Part shown: positions 43,870 through 52,788 of the stretch, one piece after another | Layout of the letters: every line of letters starts with the position of its first letter | How positions within the stretch are numbered: the first letter of the stretch is position 1 | Source: Bin75 sp965212135 | Lineage (GTDB): Bacteria > Nitrospirota > Nitrospiria > Nitrospirales > UBA8639 | Assembly (NCBI GenBank): GCA_965212135.1 | Contig: OZ243044.1 | Coordinates: 1-64,000, forward strand | Direction of reading: 5' to 3' | Length of the DNA: 64,000 nucleotides | Program-made: the position numbers and the translations under genes | Notes under the pieces: generated by a model | What the model was told of the DNA's origin: nothing | Databases searched by the model: none | What the model saw: only the letters and a program-made list of their open reading frames with translations

Positions 43870-44012
43870 GTCAATGACTCCAAACCGTGACGTATGTGAA
43901 GAGGATGGCGACCGGATCAGGGAAGAGCGTCTTCAGCCTGATTGGCGATCAGCCATGAACAGGCAGAGAGAAGCCGTGCGTTCCTCCACGAATCAACAAG
44001 ACGATGTTGAAT

Positions 44013-44042
44013 TTTCTACCCGCCGGCCAAACCGATTGTCAA
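44013..44042 (-). promoter_or_regulatory. Promoter overlapped by a direct repeat
   Basis: Read on the minus strand: TTGACA (44042-44037), 18-bp spacer, TAGAAA (44018-44013), driving the 191-residue gene. The -35 box is overlapped by two direct copies of AACCGATTG (44030-44038 and 44041-44049, plus-strand reading) at an 11-bp period, a plausible operator for a regulator binding one face of the helix. Confidence 0.5.
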
Positions 44043-44113
44043 CCGATTGGTTCGCCGCTGCGGGTAACGGCTGGAACACGTGAGCATGCCCGGGCCGGCA
44101 ACGAAACGGCGAA

Positions 44114-45184
44114 CTAGACGTTGAATTTAAAGTGACACACGTCGCCGTCCCGTACCACGTATTCTCTGCCTTCGGAGCGGATCAGTCCTTTCTCCCGCAG
44201 TGTCTGTTCGGAGGCGTGCCGGTCAATGTCGGTGAAGCGGTACACATCGGCTTTAATAAATCCTTTCTCAAAGTCCGAGTGGATGACGCTGGCGGCCTGG
44301 GGCGCTTTTGTTCCGACGGGGAGCGTCCACGCCCGGACTTCTTTGGGGCCGCCGGTAAAGTACGAACACAACCCCAGGGTTTGATACGCCGCCACGATCA
44401 CCTGCTCCAGGCCGCTGTGTTTCATGCCCAGGTCGGCCATAAACAGGTCGCGGTCCTGGCCGGACAGCTCGGCCAGTTCGCTTTCCAGTTTGCCGCAGAT
44501 CACGACCGACGACGCTCCGCGTGTTGTGGCGAACGTTTGAAAAGCGGCCATGACGTCCTGATCCGGGTTCTCGTCGGTGTTGCCGACGTAGAGGACGGGT
44601 TTTGACGTCAGGAGGAACACACTCCCGAGACGGTCGGGGGCAAGCTCCAGCGCGCGCGCGGGCGTGCCCGCTTCGAGTCCCTCCTTCAGCGTCGTGAGGA
44701 ATGCGAGTGTCTCCTGCGAGGCCTTGTCCCCGGAGCGTGCCTTGCCGGAGATTTTGTCGCATTGTTTCACGAGGCTGTCGAGGTCGGCCAGCATCAACTC
44801 GGTTTCAATCACGTCAATGTCGCGCGGCGGATCGACGTGCCCCAACGTGTGCACCACGTCGGTATCATGAAAGAGGCGCACCATGTGCAGAATCGCATCA
44901 ACTTCCCGAATGTTGGCCAGAAACGCGTTGCCGAGTCCTTCGCCGCTTGCCGCGCCTTTGACCAAGCCGGCGATGTCAACAAACCGGCAGAAGGCGGGAG
45001 TCGTTTTGTGGGGTTTGAACAGTTCCGTGAGGCGTTCCAGCCGTGGGTCGGGAACGGCGACGACGCCGACGTTGGGTTCGATGGTGGTAAAGGGATAGTT
45101 CGAGGCGGCCGCGCCTCCTGACGTCAGCGCGTTAAAGATTGTTGATTTGCCGACGTTGGGAAGCCCGACAATGCCGATTTCCAT
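44114..45184 (-). CDS. ychF: Redox-regulated ribosome-associated ATPase YchF
   Basis: A 356-residue Obg-family P-loop protein that hydrolyses ATP and binds the ribosome; E. coli YchF restrains catalase-dependent oxidative defence. It begins IGIVGLPNVGKSTIFNAL (Walker A), has NYPFTTIEPN, DIAGLVKGAASGEGLGNAFL and the C-terminal TGS-like domain (FTGGPKEVRAWTLPVGTKAP, DFEKGFIKADVY, REKGLIRSEGREY, VRDGDVCHFKFNV). Length and motifs are standard. The upstream 290-base gap to 45475 holds only short GC hairpins (e.g. 45278-45295) and the leader of the next gene. Confidence 0.97.
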   Translation of the reverse strand: MEIGIVGLPNVGKSTIFNALTSGGAAASNYPFTTIEPNVGVVAVPDPRLERLTELFKPHKTTPAFCRFVDIAGLVKGAASGEGLGNAFLANIREVDAILHMVRLFHDTDVVHTLGHVDPPRDIDVIETELMLADLDSLVKQCDKISGKARSGDKASQETLAFLTTLKEGLEAGTPARALELAPDRLGSVFLLTSKPVLYVGNTDENPDQDVMAAFQTFATTRGASSVVICGKLESELAELSGQDRDLFMADLGMKHSGLEQVIVAAYQTLGLCSYFTGGPKEVRAWTLPVGTKAPQAASVIHSDFEKGFIKADVYRFTDIDRHASEQTLREKGLIRSEGREYVVRDGDVCHFKFNV

Positions 45185-45474
45185 GAAGGGACCATACTAG
45201 CAAATTTCATCCGTCCCTGGCTAGTCCGGAAGCGGACGGAATGTTCATGTCGTATCCGTATGGTCTGCTCAAAACGGGCCGGGACTGACCCCGGCTGGTT
45301 CTGTACCGACCCGGCAGCATCGCCGGCTCTTTCCGGTCGTGGGCGTATGAGTGGCCAACACGAACTGGCTATTCGAGAGTCGTTCTGGAAGTTTTGCGAC
45401 AGCTTTTTGGGGGGTCTCCTTTACTTTAGGTATTCAAGCGTTATCTTGGGGAGAAGGAAGGCGGGCAAATCATC

Positions 45475-45759
45475 ATGAAAAAGACTATGGGTAAAAAAGA
45501 CGCAGGGCGTGTTGCGAAATACCATTCAGGGACTGTCGTGGAACAGGCGAAAATCGTGCAGCGGAGACCTGCCATGCACTGTCCTCGTTGTGCAGGGTTT
45601 TTGGTGCGGGATCATTTTTATGACCCGGATGGTCCGTTTCTCCATATTGAGACCTTGCGGTGTTTGAACTGCGGGGAAACCGTGTATCCGAAAACGCCGA
45701 AACAATCGGATGAGATTCCGGGTCGGGGTCATGGGAAACGCGCCCCTCACGCCGCGTAA
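45475..45759 (+). CDS. Small zinc-ribbon protein
   Basis: A 94-residue basic protein. Two CxxC pairs (HCPRCAGFL near residue 36 and CLNCGETVYP near 65) predict one zinc ribbon, preceded by a Lys-rich N-terminus and followed by a basic tail. Such ribbons occur in small nucleic-acid or polymerase-associated proteins; no specific family recognised. GGAGAAGGAAGG lies upstream of the ATG at 45475, with a second in-frame ATG at 45487. It precedes the sigma-factor gene by 32 bases, so the two are probably co-transcribed and could be functionally linked. Confidence 0.75.
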   Translation: MKKTMGKKDAGRVAKYHSGTVVEQAKIVQRRPAMHCPRCAGFLVRDHFYDPDGPFLHIETLRCLNCGETVYPKTPKQSDEIPGRGHGKRAPHAA

Positions 45760-45791
45760 CATTCGAGAAGAGGAGAACCGGGAGGAGAATC

Positions 45792-47462
45792 ATGCGTCAG
45801 TCCATGTTGCCAGGCGCCGCAGAGCCGGGCTTTGCTTCTGAAACGCCGTCACTGGTTATGTCGGCCGAAGGTTTTCTCGGCGCTTCTTTTGCTCTCCCGC
45901 GTGCCTCCGCGCGCCTGAACGGGATGCTTGCTCAAAGCGAAGAGGAGGCGGACGGGCCCACCCAGATGTTTCTGAAAGAGATGTCCCGGGTTCCGTTGTT
46001 GACTCGCGAAGAAGAGGTGCGGCTTGCCAGGCAGATTGAAGAAGGAAAAGCGGACTTGGCAAGGGCTCTCTATGGACTCCCCGTTGTGCTTGAACGATTG
46101 GAGTCGCTTCGCGATTCGTTGCGGCGACGCGAGACGCCGTTGTCCACGGTTGTGAGCGTTATGCGTGCGGAAGGCGATGAAAGCGCTGAATCCGAGCGGG
46201 GCCAACGGGCGGACGAGGAGACACGCCGGCGAATCGTGGACGGACTGTCGGCGGTCCGGCAGGCCTCACGGTTTTTGCGACGTTATTACTTGAACAAATG
46301 CGCCAGGCCGGCAGCGAAAGACGAAGATTCAGCGCCTGTCCTGAAACGTTTGGAGGCCGACCGGGAACGTATTGCGGCCCGCATTCACGCGTTGGCATTC
46401 ACCGAAGCGTATCAAGGACGCTTGCTGGCCCAGGTCAGCATTGTGGAGAAAGACCTGCGATCTGCTCTGCAGCGGATTAGTGATCTCTGTCAACGGCTTG
46501 ACCTGACGAACGATGAGGCCCTGGATTATTCGCCAACGCTCCTCAAGGCGCGGGCGGCAACAAAGGCGCTTGCGGGCAAAGCCGATATGCCCCCGGAAGA
46601 AATCCGGCGGCTGGTGGAGATGATTGGTGAGGCATGGAGCCGTTTGCGGGATATTGAGCGCACGGTCGTGTGCATGCCCGTCCATGTCTTCCTTGAGACG
46701 TTCGACAGGATTGCCCGTGCCGAACGAAATCTCGAAGACGCAAAAAACAGATTTATTCGGGCTAATCTGCGGTTGGTGGCGAGCATCGCCAGGCGTTCCC
46801 ATGGGCGAGGGCTTCAATTTTTAGACCTCGTTCAAGAAGGCAACATCGGGTTGATGAAAGCCGTTGACAAATTTGAGTATCAACGCGGGTATAAATTCAG
46901 CACCTATGCGACGTGGTGGATCCGGCAACGCATCACTCGGGCCATAGCCAATCAAGCCAATATGATCCGGGTTCCGGTTCACATGCATGAATCTCTGCAA
47001 CAGTTGAAAAAGGCCTCGATGAAATTGGTGCAGCGCTACGGGCGTCAGCCGATTGTCCGGGAACTCGCCGACCACGTGGATTTGTCCGAAGAGAAGACCC
47101 GTGAAATTCTGGAATGCCTGAAAGAACCCGTGTCACTGGAGACCCCGGTCGGCGACCGTGAAGAGACTCGGTTGGGAGACCTGCTTGAAGATGTGAACGT
47201 CCCTCCTCCGTCTGCGACCGCGATACGGTACGATACGCAGCAAACAGTCGCCAAGGCTCTGGGGGTTTTGACGCCGAAGGAAGAATACATTATCAAGAAA
47301 CGATTCGGGGTCGGATGTGCCAACGCCCATACGTTGGAAGAAATCAGCGAGGATTTTGGCGTGACGCGGGAACGGATCCGCCAAATTGAAACGGCCGCTC
47401 TCCGAAAATTGCGTCAACAGCCGTGTCGGGCTTTGCTGGAAGGTCTCGTTGAAACGCCGTAA
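45792..47462 (+). CDS. RpoD-like sigma-70 family sigma factor
   Basis: A 556-residue sigma factor. There is no region 1.1; a 50-residue unique N-terminus leads to region 1.2 (GPTQMFLKEMSRVPLLTREEE). A long non-conserved region (about 90-310) follows, then region 2 (RANLRLVASIARRSHGRGLQF, DLVQEGNIGLMKAVDKFEYQ, YKFSTYATWWIRQRITRAIA) and region 3. Region 4 (TLEEISEDFGVTRERIRQIE) ends near 545. Compared with textbook RpoD, region 2.4 differs at several positions (QRITRAIANQANMIRVPVHM instead of QAITRSIADQARTIRIPVHM). It may be the housekeeping factor or a group 2 paralogue; I cannot decide from this window. GGAGGAG precedes the ATG. Confidence 0.88.
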   Translation: MRQSMLPGAAEPGFASETPSLVMSAEGFLGASFALPRASARLNGMLAQSEEEADGPTQMFLKEMSRVPLLTREEEVRLARQIEEGKADLARALYGLPVVLERLESLRDSLRRRETPLSTVVSVMRAEGDESAESERGQRADEETRRRIVDGLSAVRQASRFLRRYYLNKCARPAAKDEDSAPVLKRLEADRERIAARIHALAFTEAYQGRLLAQVSIVEKDLRSALQRISDLCQRLDLTNDEALDYSPTLLKARAATKALAGKADMPPEEIRRLVEMIGEAWSRLRDIERTVVCMPVHVFLETFDRIARAERNLEDAKNRFIRANLRLVASIARRSHGRGLQFLDLVQEGNIGLMKAVDKFEYQRGYKFSTYATWWIRQRITRAIANQANMIRVPVHMHESLQQLKKASMKLVQRYGRQPIVRELADHVDLSEEKTREILECLKEPVSLETPVGDREETRLGDLLEDVNVPPPSATAIRYDTQQTVAKALGVLTPKEEYIIKKRFGVGCANAHTLEEISEDFGVTRERIRQIETAALRKLRQQPCRALLEGLVETP

Positions 47463-47645
47463 CGTGCGTTCTCGATGACGGACGGTTGCCTGCGTCACGA
47501 GGCGCCGGCTGTGACCCGCGATCTTCTTGCCTCTTCCATGTGTCCCGAGGCTCTGAATTGTGAGCCATTCCTTCCCTGTTTGTGGTAGAGTATTACACGT
47601 TCCTCAACATCCGTTCCACTTGGTTCCCAAAAGGAGGGGTCCCTC

Positions 47646-48635
47646 ATGGGCGCAGAAACGCAGGTCTTTGGCACCCTCGCGGTCTTGTTCCTCTTGCTCA
47701 TGTTTTTGACGGGGTTTCTCTACCTCATTCCCATTCCTTTATGGATTGCGGCCTGGGCTTCGAATGCGTACGTGGGGCTTCTGACACTGGTCGGCATGCG
47801 GTTGCGCCGGGTGCCGCCGAGCACGGTTATCACGGCGCGGATCAGCGCGGTCAAGACGGGCCTGGATATCCCCGTCAATGATTTGGAAGCGCATTTTCTC
47901 GCCGGCGGCGACGTTGTGAAAGTGGTGAACGCGATGATTTCCGCTGATAAGGCGAATATCCCCATGCCCTTCAAACGCGCGGCGGCCATTGATCTTGCCG
48001 GCCGTGACGTGTTGGAGGCCGTGCAAATGTCCGTCATCCCGAAGGTGATTGAAACCCCGAGGATTACGGCGGTCGCGAAAGACGGCATTCAGTTGATTGC
48101 CGTCTCACGGGTGACCGTTCGAGCCAATATTGACCGGCTGGTCGGCGGCGCCGGGGAAGAGACGGTAATCGCCAGAGTTGGCGAGGGCATGGTGAGTACC
48201 ATCGGGTCGTCGGCCCGGCATAAGGACGTGCTGGAAAACCCCGATGAAATCTCCAAACACATTCTTCAGAAAGGATTGGATGAGGGAACCGCCTTCGAAA
48301 TTTTATCCATTGATATCGCAGACGTGGATGTTGGCGAAAATATCGGCGCCAAACTGCAAATTGACCAGGCGAATGCCGACAAGCAAATTGCGCAGGCCAA
48401 GGCCGAAGAACGTCGGGCCATGGCCGTGGCCATGGAACAGGAAATGCGGGCCAGAGTAATCGAGGCCGAAGCAGAAGTGCCGCGGGCCATGGCCGAGGCT
48501 TTTCGGAAAGGCAATCTCGGGCTGATGGATTATTACCGAATGAAAAACGTGCAAGCCGATACCGCGATGCGGGATGCCATTGCGCATGATGAAGAGGAAC
48601 CGCCAAACGAGGGCAGCCACGTGAGGCGGTCGTGA
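47646..48635 (+). CDS. floA: Flotillin-like protein FloA
   Basis: A 329-residue SPFH/flotillin-like membrane scaffold of the FloA (YqfA) type. Two N-terminal hydrophobic segments (about 8-55) are followed by the SPFH domain (MRLRRVPPSTVITARISAVKTGL, DLEAHFLAGGDV, IARVGEGMVSTIGSS) and a coiled-coil-forming Ala/Glu/Gln-rich region (DKQIAQAKAEERRAMAVAME). FloA organises functional membrane microdomains and influences membrane fluidity in Bacillus. AGGAGGGG precedes the ATG at 47646. Its stop overlaps the start of a small partner gene (GTGA at 48632-48635). A weak promoter candidate (TTCCTT-17-TATTAC) lies near 47565-47600. Confidence 0.95.
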   Translation: MGAETQVFGTLAVLFLLLMFLTGFLYLIPIPLWIAAWASNAYVGLLTLVGMRLRRVPPSTVITARISAVKTGLDIPVNDLEAHFLAGGDVVKVVNAMISADKANIPMPFKRAAAIDLAGRDVLEAVQMSVIPKVIETPRITAVAKDGIQLIAVSRVTVRANIDRLVGGAGEETVIARVGEGMVSTIGSSARHKDVLENPDEISKHILQKGLDEGTAFEILSIDIADVDVGENIGAKLQIDQANADKQIAQAKAEERRAMAVAMEQEMRARVIEAEAEVPRAMAEAFRKGNLGLMDYYRMKNVQADTAMRDAIAHDEEEPPNEGSHVRRS

Positions 48636-49000
48636 GATTCGAGCCCTTTGTCTTTCTTGGCATCGTGTTATTGGTTTGGTTGCTGAGCTCCATCGGGAGC
48701 TGGTTGCGGCAAGAACTGGAGAGGCGTTCATGGTCCTTTCAGGCATCCGAGTCGCCCGGGGAGTTGTTGCCGTCTCACGATGCCGATCTCGTCGTGCCGG
48801 AAGAGGCGGCGCAGGGAATGCGGGAGGAACCTGTTGCCGCACCACGCATCGTGGCCTCGGGGAGACGGCGCCGTTCCGCCTCCGGACGTGTGCGGTATCG
48901 CAGCCCCAAAGCCGTGCGTGAAGGCGTCGTCATGATGACGGTGTTTGGTTCGTGTAAGGCGCTTGAGCCTCCACAGACATCCTGGCTGCGGGATTGTTGA
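48632..49000 (+). CDS. Small membrane-anchored protein coupled to FloA
   Basis: A 122-residue protein starting at GTG inside the floA stop (GTGA), implying translational coupling. Residues 5-22 form one membrane helix (FVFLGIVLLVWLLSSI). A charged linker and an Arg/Ser-rich stretch (SGRRRRSASGRVRYR) lead to a C-terminal block REGVVMMTVFGSCKALEPP that looks conserved in character. No domain was recognised. Coupling with FloA and the single anchor suggest a microdomain accessory or adaptor; that is inference. Confidence 0.72.
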   Translation: MRFEPFVFLGIVLLVWLLSSIGSWLRQELERRSWSFQASESPGELLPSHDADLVVPEEAAQGMREEPVAAPRIVASGRRRRSASGRVRYRSPKAVREGVVMMTVFGSCKALEPPQTSWLRDC

Positions 49001-49128
49001 TGCGGTGTCGTGAATCGCCGCCCGCGTGTTGTCCCGCTCGGTTCGCCGGCAACATTCCCAGGCTGCCAGGCTCTCTTGCGCGCGGCAGGGACGGTGCTAC
49101 AGTTTGTGACTGTGTGGTGAAGACAGTG

Positions 49129-49149
49129 GCCCCCGCAACCGGGGCTTTA
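49129..49149 (+). terminator. Putative terminator between the FloA partner and rlpA
   Basis: GCCCC (49129-49133) pairs with GGGGC (49141-49145), followed by TTTAGGTTT. It is a short GC stem with a weak T tract, and it overlaps the rlpA stop codon on the other strand. Confidence 0.35.
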
Positions 49150-49866
49150 GGTTTCCACTTTGACGGGGATAACCTTGACGGACACTCTGGCCAGCCCTTT
49201 TTTGTGGAATCCCAGCCGTTTGGCGGCACCGTAGCTCAAATCAATAATGCGTTTCCCCGAGGTGGGGTTATTGGCGGCGGGAAACGGGCCGCGATCGTTG
49301 ACCCGGACAATAATTGATCTGCCGTTTTCCAAATTCGTCACCTTCACATTGATCGGTAACGGCAGGTATTTGTGGGCGGCGGTTAAGCCCATCGGATTAA
49401 ACGCTTCCCCGTTCGCGGTCATCTGTCCCCCTTTTTGCCGGCGTGTTTCTTCTCCGTACCATGACGCGATGCCCGTCTCTTTATAGCGTTGTGCCTGTGT
49501 GATGCTCATGGGCACGTAGCGTTTGCCTTTCACCACATAGGGCGCCCATTTGACGCGGCCCAGGCGAATGGCTTCTTTGACCGGCAGCCCGTCAATCGTT
49601 TCGATGCCCTCATGCGTCAGAGGCCAGTCCAACGGAGCCCGAATGACCTCGAACGTAAATTTTCCAATGTGGTAGATGACCTTGCTGGTTCCGACCGTCA
49701 GTTTATAGACGCCTTTGATGACGTAATAGGTGCCTTTGACGGTTCCGCTGACCACGTCGTAGGTGGTTTCAAGAATCGTGCAGCCCGGCACCAGGACCAG
49801 CAAGAGAAGAAGGGCGTGCAGGCTGTGCTGCGTGAGCCGGACGCGCGAAGGGATGGAAAATTTCAT
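49147..49866 (-). CDS. rlpA: Septal ring lytic transglycosylase RlpA family lipoprotein
   Basis: A 239-residue lipoprotein (LLLVLVPGC lipobox). After an unusual 110-residue N-terminal region with TYDVVSGTVKGTYYVIKGVY repeats of small hydrophobic type, it has the double-psi beta-barrel domain: GIASWYGEETRRQKGGQMTA, NGEAFNPMGLTAAHKYLPLP and VRVNDRGPFPAANN with the catalytic-type Asp. RlpA cleaves naked glycan strands at the septum; no SPOR domain is visible, so septal targeting may differ. Two starts are possible: 49866 (chosen, normal signal peptide) and 49896, whose GAAGG touches the ATG. It follows argJ on the minus strand. Confidence 0.88.
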   Translation of the reverse strand: MKFSIPSRVRLTQHSLHALLLLLVLVPGCTILETTYDVVSGTVKGTYYVIKGVYKLTVGTSKVIYHIGKFTFEVIRAPLDWPLTHEGIETIDGLPVKEAIRLGRVKWAPYVVKGKRYVPMSITQAQRYKETGIASWYGEETRRQKGGQMTANGEAFNPMGLTAAHKYLPLPINVKVTNLENGRSIIVRVNDRGPFPAANNPTSGKRIIDLSYGAAKRLGFHKKGLARVSVKVIPVKVET

Positions 49867-49912
49867 GGTTTCCGTCTGCGGTTTCTCATGACGCATCCTT
49901 CATCAGGCTTCA

Positions 49913-51127
49913 TCAGGTGGTGTATGAGGCGTTGATTTTCACGTAATCAGAAGAAAGATCCGTTGTCCAGAGTCGTGCGTACCCTGGCTGGTTCCCCACC
50001 GAGATCGTCATGCCGTATTCCTTGTTCCGCATGATTCGCTGGACTTGTCGGTCGGCTTGGCCGCCAACGCCCAGGCCGTTGTTGACCACCAGCGTCGCGT
50101 TGATTTGCAACGAAAGCCTGGCGGGGTTCAAGGCCACTCCGGCTCGACCAACGGCGGCCACGATTCGACCCCAGTTGGGGTCTTCTCCAAAGAACGCCGT
50201 TTTCACCAAAAGCGATGTTGCCACGGTTTGGGCGATTTGTTTGGCTTCGTGGTCGGTCTTTGTTCCGCGGACGATGATCTCGACGATTTTGGTGCATCCT
50301 TCTCCGTCGCGGACAATTTTCTTCGAAAGCGACAGACAGACTTCGTAGAGAAGGGCATAAAATGTTTTCCATTGCGGTGTTCCCATCTGAATCATCGGAT
50401 TGCCGGCTTGTCCGTTGGCCAGGCACAGCACGGTATCGTTTGTGCTGGTGTCGCCGTCAATGCAGAGGCAATTAAAGGTCTCGTTGACGGCTTGGGTTAA
50501 GGCGGCTTGAAGGGCGCTCGGGGCAATGGCGGCATCGGTGGTGAGATAGGCCAGCAAGGTCGCCATGTTGGGATGAATCATGCCGGCGCCTTTCGCCATC
50601 CCTCCTATCGTCAGCGCCTGCCGGCCCGTTGTGGTTTGACAGGCGATTTCTTTACAGGCGGTGTCCGTTGTCATGATGGCTTGCGCGGCTTGCGCATGAG
50701 CCGACCGGCTCAACCGTTGGATGAGAGGAGCGATGGCTTGACGGATGGTCCGGATCGGCAGGGGACGGCCGATGATGCCTGTCGAGCCCACAAAAACTGA
50801 ATGGACGGGAAGGCGCAATTGCGTCGCCACGAGTTTTCGCATTTCCATGGCGTCCGCCATCCCTTGCTTTCCGGTCAGCGCATTCGCGTTTCCACTGTTC
50901 ACGAGAATGGCTTGTCCGCTCTGTTTTTTGAGTTGACGGCGACCCAGAAGGACCGGGGCTGCCACGATGCGATTGTGCGTAAACACTCCCGCCATCACTC
51001 CAGCGTGCGTGGACGTCACCAAGGCGAGATCCAGGAGAGGGGACGGTTTGATGCCTGCATGAATACCCGCGGCGAGAAATCCTCTCGGGGCCGTGATGCC
51101 GCCTTTCATGTGTTTGGTGTTTGCCAT
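49913..51127 (-). CDS. argJ: Bifunctional ornithine acetyltransferase / N-acetylglutamate synthase
   Basis: ArgJ recycles the acetyl group between N-acetylornithine and glutamate in arginine synthesis and in many bacteria also makes N-acetylglutamate from acetyl-CoA. The 404-residue precursor has the self-cleavage region KGAGMIHPNMATLLAYLTTD, where the Thr becomes the nucleophile of the beta subunit. It also shows CIDGDTSTNDTV and GEDPNWGRIVAAVGRAG. Length normal. It follows argC by 47 bases, a standard arginine pair. Confidence 0.97.
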   Translation of the reverse strand: MANTKHMKGGITAPRGFLAAGIHAGIKPSPLLDLALVTSTHAGVMAGVFTHNRIVAAPVLLGRRQLKKQSGQAILVNSGNANALTGKQGMADAMEMRKLVATQLRLPVHSVFVGSTGIIGRPLPIRTIRQAIAPLIQRLSRSAHAQAAQAIMTTDTACKEIACQTTTGRQALTIGGMAKGAGMIHPNMATLLAYLTTDAAIAPSALQAALTQAVNETFNCLCIDGDTSTNDTVLCLANGQAGNPMIQMGTPQWKTFYALLYEVCLSLSKKIVRDGEGCTKIVEIIVRGTKTDHEAKQIAQTVATSLLVKTAFFGEDPNWGRIVAAVGRAGVALNPARLSLQINATLVVNNGLGVGGQADRQVQRIMRNKEYGMTISVGNQPGYARLWTTDLSSDYVKINASYTT

Positions 51128-51174
51128 GCCGACTGATCACGGACGGAGATGTGGTGAGATGGCGCGGTCTCCCG

Positions 51175-52260
51175 TTAAGGAAACGCGCTCGGCGAATCCA
51201 AAGCCGTCTCTTCCGGAAATCCCATCATCACATTCATGGATTGGATGGCTTGGCCGGCCGCCCCTTTGACCAAATTATCCAGGGCCGCCACCGCGATGAC
51301 GTGGTTTGTCCGTTGATTCAGGCACACGCCGATATCGCAGAAATTCGACCCTCGAACGTGGCTTGGACTGATGCGCGTTGCCTCCTCTCGAATTCTGATA
51401 AATCGTTCGTTTTTGTAAAAGTCTGTGTACAGTCGTTGCAGGGCGGCGTCCGTCAGCGGTTTCCGCAGTCTGGCGTAGGCCGTACTGAGGATGCCGCGAT
51501 TCATCGGAACGAGGTGAGGGGTAAAGACGATGTTGATGGACGGGCTTCCGCCTTGTCGCCGACCGGATGTTCCTCCGGCTACGCGTTCCAGTTCCTGTTC
51601 AATTTCCGGGGTATGACGGTGTCGGGCAAGGTTATAGGCCGTGATGGACTCATGAGCTTCCGGAAAATGGCAGGACAAGGCGGGGTTTCGGCCCGCCCCC
51701 GATAGGCCGGATTTCGCATCAACGACAATGGTGTCCGTGTGGATGACCTGATGGGCCAGCAATGGAGCCAGTTGCAGGATCGCGGCCGTGGGATAGCATC
51801 CGGGCACGGCGACGAGACGCGCCTGACGGATCCGCGCCCGGTGGAGTTCGGGAAGCCCGTACACGGATTTTTTCAGCAACGCGGGTGACGTATGAGGCGT
51901 GCCATACCATTGTTCATATGTGGCCGCCCGGGTCAGACGGTAGTCGGCGCTCAGGTCAATCACGGGTTTGCTGGCCTGGACGCATGCGGCCACCGGTTCC
52001 ATGGATTGCGTATGTGGAAGCGCCAGAAATGCCAGATCGACTTTTTTGAGGATGCGTTCGATGTGCAATGGTTCAAACACAAGCGCGTGAAATGTGTCGA
52101 GATGCGGGAAGAGGGCGGTGACGGGTAGTCCAACGGATTTCTCCGCCGTCACCGTGGTGACGGTGACGTGAGGGTGGCCGCTGAGTAAACGAAGCAGTTC
52201 GCCGCCGGTGTACCCACTGGCTCCGAGGATCGCCGTCTTGACTCGAGACCGGACCATCAT
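51175..52260 (-). CDS. argC: N-acetyl-gamma-glutamyl-phosphate reductase
   Basis: ArgC reduces N-acetylglutamyl phosphate with NADPH to the semialdehyde. The 361-residue enzyme shows the nucleotide motif ILGASGYTGGELLRLL, DLSADYR, and the catalytic cysteine in AVPGCYPTAAIL; the HLVPMNRGIL segment near the C-terminal third is also typical. Two adjacent ATGs are possible starts (52260 and 52257). It is separated from the ribosomal genes upstream by a strong terminator, so the arginine pair has its own transcription. Confidence 0.97.
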   Translation of the reverse strand: MMVRSRVKTAILGASGYTGGELLRLLSGHPHVTVTTVTAEKSVGLPVTALFPHLDTFHALVFEPLHIERILKKVDLAFLALPHTQSMEPVAACVQASKPVIDLSADYRLTRAATYEQWYGTPHTSPALLKKSVYGLPELHRARIRQARLVAVPGCYPTAAILQLAPLLAHQVIHTDTIVVDAKSGLSGAGRNPALSCHFPEAHESITAYNLARHRHTPEIEQELERVAGGTSGRRQGGSPSINIVFTPHLVPMNRGILSTAYARLRKPLTDAALQRLYTDFYKNERFIRIREEATRISPSHVRGSNFCDIGVCLNQRTNHVIAVAALDNLVKGAAGQAIQSMNVMMGFPEETALDSPSAFP

Positions 52261-52301
52261 GCGTGATTATGAATGTGGCTTGGCCGGAAGCGCCTGAAAC
52301 G

Positions 52302-52335
52302 AAAAAAAGGAAGGCATGGAAGCCTTCCCTTTTTT
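52302..52335. terminator. Bidirectional intrinsic terminator between rpsI and argC
   Basis: GGAAGGC (52309-52315) pairs perfectly with GCCTTCC (52322-52328) around a 6-nt loop. A run of seven A precedes it (52302-52308) and CTTTTTT follows, so it can terminate on both strands. On the minus strand it ends the rplM-rpsI transcript. Confidence 0.85.
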
Positions 52336-52361
52336 CGTGACCCTCTTGCCTGTCCACGCGA

Positions 52362-52754
52362 TTAACGTTTGGAATATTGGAATCGGCTTCGTGCTCCTTT
52401 GCGCCCGTATTTTTTCCTTTCTTTGACGCGCGGGTCGCGCGTCAGCAGGCCGGCTTTCTTGAGCGCGGCGCGAAAGTCCGGGTTCACGTGTACCAAAGCT
52501 TTGGCAATCGCATGCCGCAGGGCGCCGGCTTGTCCAGACACGCCTCCGCTGCAGACCGAGGCGGTAATGCGAAATTGGCCTCTTGTGTTGGTGAGTTCGA
52601 GGGGTGCTTCAATCTGGGCGCGATGTGACAGAAGGGTAAAATACCGTTCAATCGCTCGTCCATTGACCGTAATTTCCGGAGAGCCCGGTTCGACCCATGC
52701 GCGCGCAATCGAATATTTTCGTTTTCCCGTGGCATAATGACGTTGCTGTGCCAT
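52362..52754 (-). CDS. rpsI: 30S ribosomal protein S9
   Basis: A 130-residue S9: YATGKRKYSIARAWVEPG at the N-terminus, the VSGQAGALRHAIAKAL signature and the C-terminal SKR tail that reaches the P-site tRNA. Follows rplM by 34 bases, the usual L13-S9 pair. It is the last gene before the terminator at 52302-52335. Confidence 0.98.
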   Translation of the reverse strand: MAQQRHYATGKRKYSIARAWVEPGSPEITVNGRAIERYFTLLSHRAQIEAPLELTNTRGQFRITASVCSGGVSGQAGALRHAIAKALVHVNPDFRAALKKAGLLTRDPRVKERKKYGRKGARSRFQYSKR

Positions 52755-52788
52755 GTCCGTGCCTTTCTTCTATAACCCGCGTTTTGTC

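Noticed and set aside
45278..45295. GCCGGG/CCCGGC hairpin upstream of the zinc-ribbon gene as a terminator
   Set aside because: No T tract follows, and the stem has only six pairs in a GC-rich region.
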